A stretch of DNA of 64,000 nucleotides from Pseudomonas sp. C2B4. GTDB taxonomy: Bacteria; Pseudomonadota; Gammaproteobacteria; Pseudomonadales; Pseudomonadaceae. Positions 61,802-64,000 of this stretch are shown in pieces. Under the pieces are notes generated by a model, which searched no databases, was not told the DNA's origin, and saw nothing but the letters and a program-made list of their open reading frames with translations. Within the stretch, counting starts at the first letter, position 1. Each line of letters begins with the position of its first letter. The position numbers were made by a program, and so were the translations under genes. The DNA lies in assembly GCF_013359695.1 (NCBI RefSeq), contig NZ_JABFMU010000031.1:1-64000 (forward strand). The letters run 5' to 3'.

Positions 61802-61895
61802 CATCGCGGGCAAGCCCGCTCCCACAAAGTTTTGCTGGAAGGCATAGATTGCATTCACACCGAAGCACCCTGTGGGAGCGGGCTTGCCCGCGATG
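61802..61895. repeat. REP-type inverted repeat, GGGCTTGCCCGC variant
   Basis: Arms 61802-61826 and 61870-61895 (CGGGCAAGCCCGCTCCCAC and complement). Same variant as the right half of the hybrid at 36377-36443. Confidence 0.88.
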
Positions 61896-61932
61896 ACGTC
61901 CGAACAGACTCCATAGAATCCAAGGACCCAAC

Positions 61933-62328
61933 ATGACCGACTTCACCGACTACTTCGACGAAGTGATCCAGTCCCACGTCGCCATCGAAAAATGGCTGGC
62001 CGAGGAGCAGGATCCGTCCGAACTCGAACACCTGCTGACCCGATTCTCACCGCAGTTCTCCATGGTCTCGCCATTGGGCCGGGTGCTGGACTTCAACGCG
62101 CTGGAGGCGTTGTTCATGCTGGCGGGTGGCAAGAAGCTCGGGTTCCGCATCGAGCTCAGCGAGTTGCGCGGCATCGCGCTGCACAACGATGGCGCGACCG
62201 TGAGTTATCGCGAACAACAGACCGATGCCACCGGCCTGCACTCCGATCGCCGCTCGACCGTGGTGTTCGAGAAGGTGGATGGCAAGATTCTTTGGCGGCA
62301 TTTGCAGGAGACTTTCTGCAACGAGTGA
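61933..62328 (+). CDS. NTF2-like protein (DUF4440 type)
   Basis: A 131-aa cone-fold protein, starting TDFTDYFDEVIQSHVAIEKWL and ending in TVVFEKVDGKILWRHLQETF. Such small proteins bind or convert small ligands. No function can be given. It is a single gene between two REP pairs. Confidence 0.78.
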   Translation: MTDFTDYFDEVIQSHVAIEKWLAEEQDPSELEHLLTRFSPQFSMVSPLGRVLDFNALEALFMLAGGKKLGFRIELSELRGIALHNDGATVSYREQQTDATGLHSDRRSTVVFEKVDGKILWRHLQETFCNE

Positions 62329-62364
62329 AAGCCTACCGTATGCCTGGAGGACTGAGGCGCGGCA

Positions 62365-62429
62365 TTCGCGAGCAGGCTCGCTCCCACAGGGGAATGCATT
62401 TCAACTGTGGGAGCGAGCCTGCTCGCGAA
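62365..62429. repeat. REP doublet between the NTF2-like gene and the efflux set
   Basis: Arms 62365-62389 and 62405-62429 of the GAGCAGGCTCGC type with a loop of only 15 bases. It is convergently placed. Confidence 0.9.
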
Positions 62430-62450
62430 GATACCGACTCAGTCTACCGG

Positions 62451-63314
62451 TTACGCACCATCACCCTGCTTGACCACCACCGTACAAGTAATCCCCGCCG
62501 CCAACAGCACCCCCTCCGGCACTTCATCGATGTGAATCCGCACCGGCACCCGCTGCGCCAGGCGCACCCAGTTGAAGGTCGGGTTCACATCCGCAATCAG
62601 CTCGCGGCTTTCCGGATTGTCGCGGTCGTAGATCCCACGTGAAATGCTTTCCACATGCCCCTTGAGCACTTCGCCGCTCATCAGCTGCATGTCCGCCTTG
62701 TCGCCCACGCGCACGTGGGGCAGCTTGGTTTCTTCGAAGAAGCCGTAGACCCAGAACGAGTTCATGTCGACCACAGCCATTTTCGCTTCGCCGATGCGCG
62801 CATAGTCGCCACGATGCACATTGAGGTTGGTGACATAACCGTCCACCGCCGCGCGGACTTCGGTGCGCTTGAGATTGAGTTCGGCGGCTTCAAGTTGCGC
62901 CTGGGCCTGTTGATAATCGGCCAGGGCCGAGTCGGCGATGTTGCTGGCGTCGTCGCGGTTTTCTTTTGAGATCACCAGATTGTCCAGATCCGCGCGGCGA
63001 TGGGCGTTGACCTTGCGCATCTCCCAAGTCGCCTTGCGCGAAGCCACCAGCGATTGCGCCTGCTTGACTGCGAGGCGGTAGTGCTCGGGGTCGATCTGCA
63101 TCAGCAGGTCGCCCTTCTTCACCAACTGATTGTCGCGCACCGGCACGTTCACCACTTCACCGGTGACATCGGCGGCGACGTTGATGATGTCAGCGCGCAC
63201 CCGGCCGTCGCGGGTCCACGGGGTTTCCATGTAGTGCACCCACAGCGTGCGGCCGATCCATATCGCCAGGGCCAGGATCAGCAGCGTGGCGAGCAGGCTG
63301 AAAAACTTTTTCAT
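62451..63314 (-). CDS. HlyD-family periplasmic adaptor (AaeA/EmrA-like)
   Basis: A 287-aa membrane-fusion protein with one N-terminal helix (about 5-25). It has the lipoyl-type halves ADVTGEVVNVPVRDNQLVKKG and the RTEVRAAVDGYVTNL segment, split by a coiled coil (about 75-150), and a beta-barrel end. It forms part of an aromatic-acid-type efflux system with the DUF1656 and FUSC genes upstream. Substrate inferred only. Confidence 0.9.
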   Translation of the reverse strand: MKKFFSLLATLLILALAIWIGRTLWVHYMETPWTRDGRVRADIINVAADVTGEVVNVPVRDNQLVKKGDLLMQIDPEHYRLAVKQAQSLVASRKATWEMRKVNAHRRADLDNLVISKENRDDASNIADSALADYQQAQAQLEAAELNLKRTEVRAAVDGYVTNLNVHRGDYARIGEAKMAVVDMNSFWVYGFFEETKLPHVRVGDKADMQLMSGEVLKGHVESISRGIYDRDNPESRELIADVNPTFNWVRLAQRVPVRIHIDEVPEGVLLAAGITCTVVVKQGDGA

Positions 63315-63324
63315 CAGGGCATTC

Positions 63325-63525
63325 TCAGTGGTAGACAGACAGCGCCATTGCGCCGAACAGACAGGTAAACAGACTCAGGCGCAGCAGCGCCGGGTGCCAG
63401 AAAAAGCGGTACAGGTCGAACCCGGCGAGAAACCGGTCGAACGCCCAGGCCAGCACGGCGGCAATCAAAAACATCAGGGTCATGGTCGGCATGTACACGC
63501 CGTGGAAGGCGATTTCACGGGGCAT
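63325..63525 (-). CDS. DUF1656 small membrane protein (AaeX-like)
   Basis: A 66-aa protein with two helices (PTMTLMFLIAAVLAWAFDRF and LLRLSLFTCLFGAMAL) and the family opening REIAFHGVYMP. Members sit beside AaeA-type adaptors and FUSC pumps. AAGGA before the ATG at 63525. It overlaps the FUSC gene end by 11 bp. Confidence 0.88.
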   Translation of the reverse strand: MPREIAFHGVYMPTMTLMFLIAAVLAWAFDRFLAGFDLYRFFWHPALLRLSLFTCLFGAMALSVYH

Positions 63526-64000
63526 GGTCAAGTCCTTGGAGCTTGGCGGCCTGGGTATAGCTGGACAGGGGCGATTGCGGGTCCAGCAATGAAGTGCGGA
63601 TAAAGTGCAGGTAGCTTTTCACCCGGCGCAACGCCGAGGTGTCGAAGTGCGGGGCGAAGGGTTCGTCGGTGGCCTGCACACGGCTGATCGCGTGGTCGAC
63701 CGCAATCAATGCGCGCTCCAGATTGCTTTGGCCCGGTTGCAGGAACAGCCGCACCAGCGAGCGCCCCATCACGCGGATCGACTGGCGCCACGGCTGGGAT
63801 TCAGCGTAAGCCGGGTGCACCGGGAGGATCGCCTGTTCCTTGCGCAACTCGATGATCGCGTGGCCGACCTCCAGCACCACGAACATCCAGCGCAGTAAAT
63901 TGCGTTGTACTTGCGGCTGACCCGCCGCGAAGCCGTAGGCCTGATGCACCAGGTCGCGGGTACGGCTTTCGAAACTCGACGCCAGGCCCTTGAGTTTGCC
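63515..64000 (-). CDS. FUSC/AaeB-type efflux protein, C-terminal part (cut by window end)
   Basis: The frame is open to 64000 and the visible 161 residues are the C-terminal tail of an aromatic-acid-exporter-like protein (GKLKGLASSFESRTRDLVHQ, then LLRWMFVVLEVGHAIIELRK and RALIAVDHAISRV). No start is inside the window. Gene order FUSC, DUF1656, HlyD matches AaeB-type efflux modules. Confidence 0.82.
   Translation of the reverse strand, partial: GKLKGLASSFESRTRDLVHQAYGFAAGQPQVQRNLLRWMFVVLEVGHAIIELRKEQAILPVHPAYAESQPWRQSIRVMGRSLVRLFLQPGQSNLERALIAVDHAISRVQATDEPFAPHFDTSALRRVKSYLHFIRTSLLDPQSPLSSYTQAAKLQGLDHAP

Noticed and set aside
1..64000. Possible CRISPR array or insertion sequences among the repeats
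   Set aside because: The repeats are scattered inverted REP pairs, not regularly spaced direct repeats with unique spacers, and no cas or transposase gene is present.

Overview
This 64 kb window is a chromosomal segment of a Pseudomonas, most likely of the P. fluorescens group. Three things point there: the gene content and order (thrC-hom-dsbC-xerD, rpsP-rimM-trmD-rplS-ffh, rhlB-dauBAR, the alginate operon), the high-GC coding style, and many REP palindromes of the type GGGAGCGAGCCTGCTCGC. It is mostly core genome. I see no tRNA, rRNA, insertion sequence, prophage or CRISPR array.

Layout. 0-5 kb (minus strand): xerD, dsbC, hom, thrC. 5-7.3 kb: a Na+/H+-type antiporter and a hot-dog thioesterase. 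7.3-11 kb (minus strand): the ribosomal/tRNA block rpsP-rimM-trmD-rplS behind a good sigma-70 promoter, plus ffh. 11-15 kb: a CcsA-like membrane protein, a CorC/HlyC-type CBS protein and an MHS-family transporter. 15-21.3 kb: valS, rlmF, an HU protein, yejK and a membrane-anchored glutaredoxin. 21.4-25.3 kb (minus strand): small stress and metabolism genes, a CynX-type MFS exporter and a GntR regulator with a perfect upstream palindrome. 25.5-26.3 kb: an mqsRA toxin-antitoxin pair with its operator palindrome. 26.3-30.5 kb (minus strand): the amino-acid ABC transporter aapJQMP, with a candidate sigma-54 promoter. 31-37.2 kb: an esterase, rhlB, the D-arginine racemisation operon dauBAR and a divergent amino-acid-binding protein that shares a candidate operator with dauB. 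37.5-41.8 kb (minus strand): moaCDE, a PIN-PhoH ATPase and a degenerate polysaccharide deacetylase. 42 kb: yaaA.

43-60 kb is the complete alginate operon, algD-alg8-44-K-E-G-X-L-I-J-F-A. It sits behind an 800-bp AT-rich control region with a candidate AlgU promoter and a structured leader that contains a small ORF with a good ribosome binding site. AlgA and AlgD make GDP-mannuronate. Alg8/Alg44 polymerise under c-di-GMP control. AlgK/E/X/G/L form the periplasmic and outer-membrane exporter and modifying complex. AlgI/J/F, with AlgX, acetylate. 60-64 kb: a small unknown membrane protein, an SDR, an NTF2-like protein, and an AaeBXA-like efflux set cut by the window end.

The most unusual feature is the REP load of the alginate operon. 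Four REP-type inverted repeats lie inside it, and one is in frame in the 5' end of algK, where it appears to encode part of the lipoprotein signal peptide. Other leads are the shared palindromes upstream of dauB and the binding-protein gene, the algD leader ORF, and the deacetylase that lacks usual metal ligands. Functions come from recognising protein families by eye. No database search was run.
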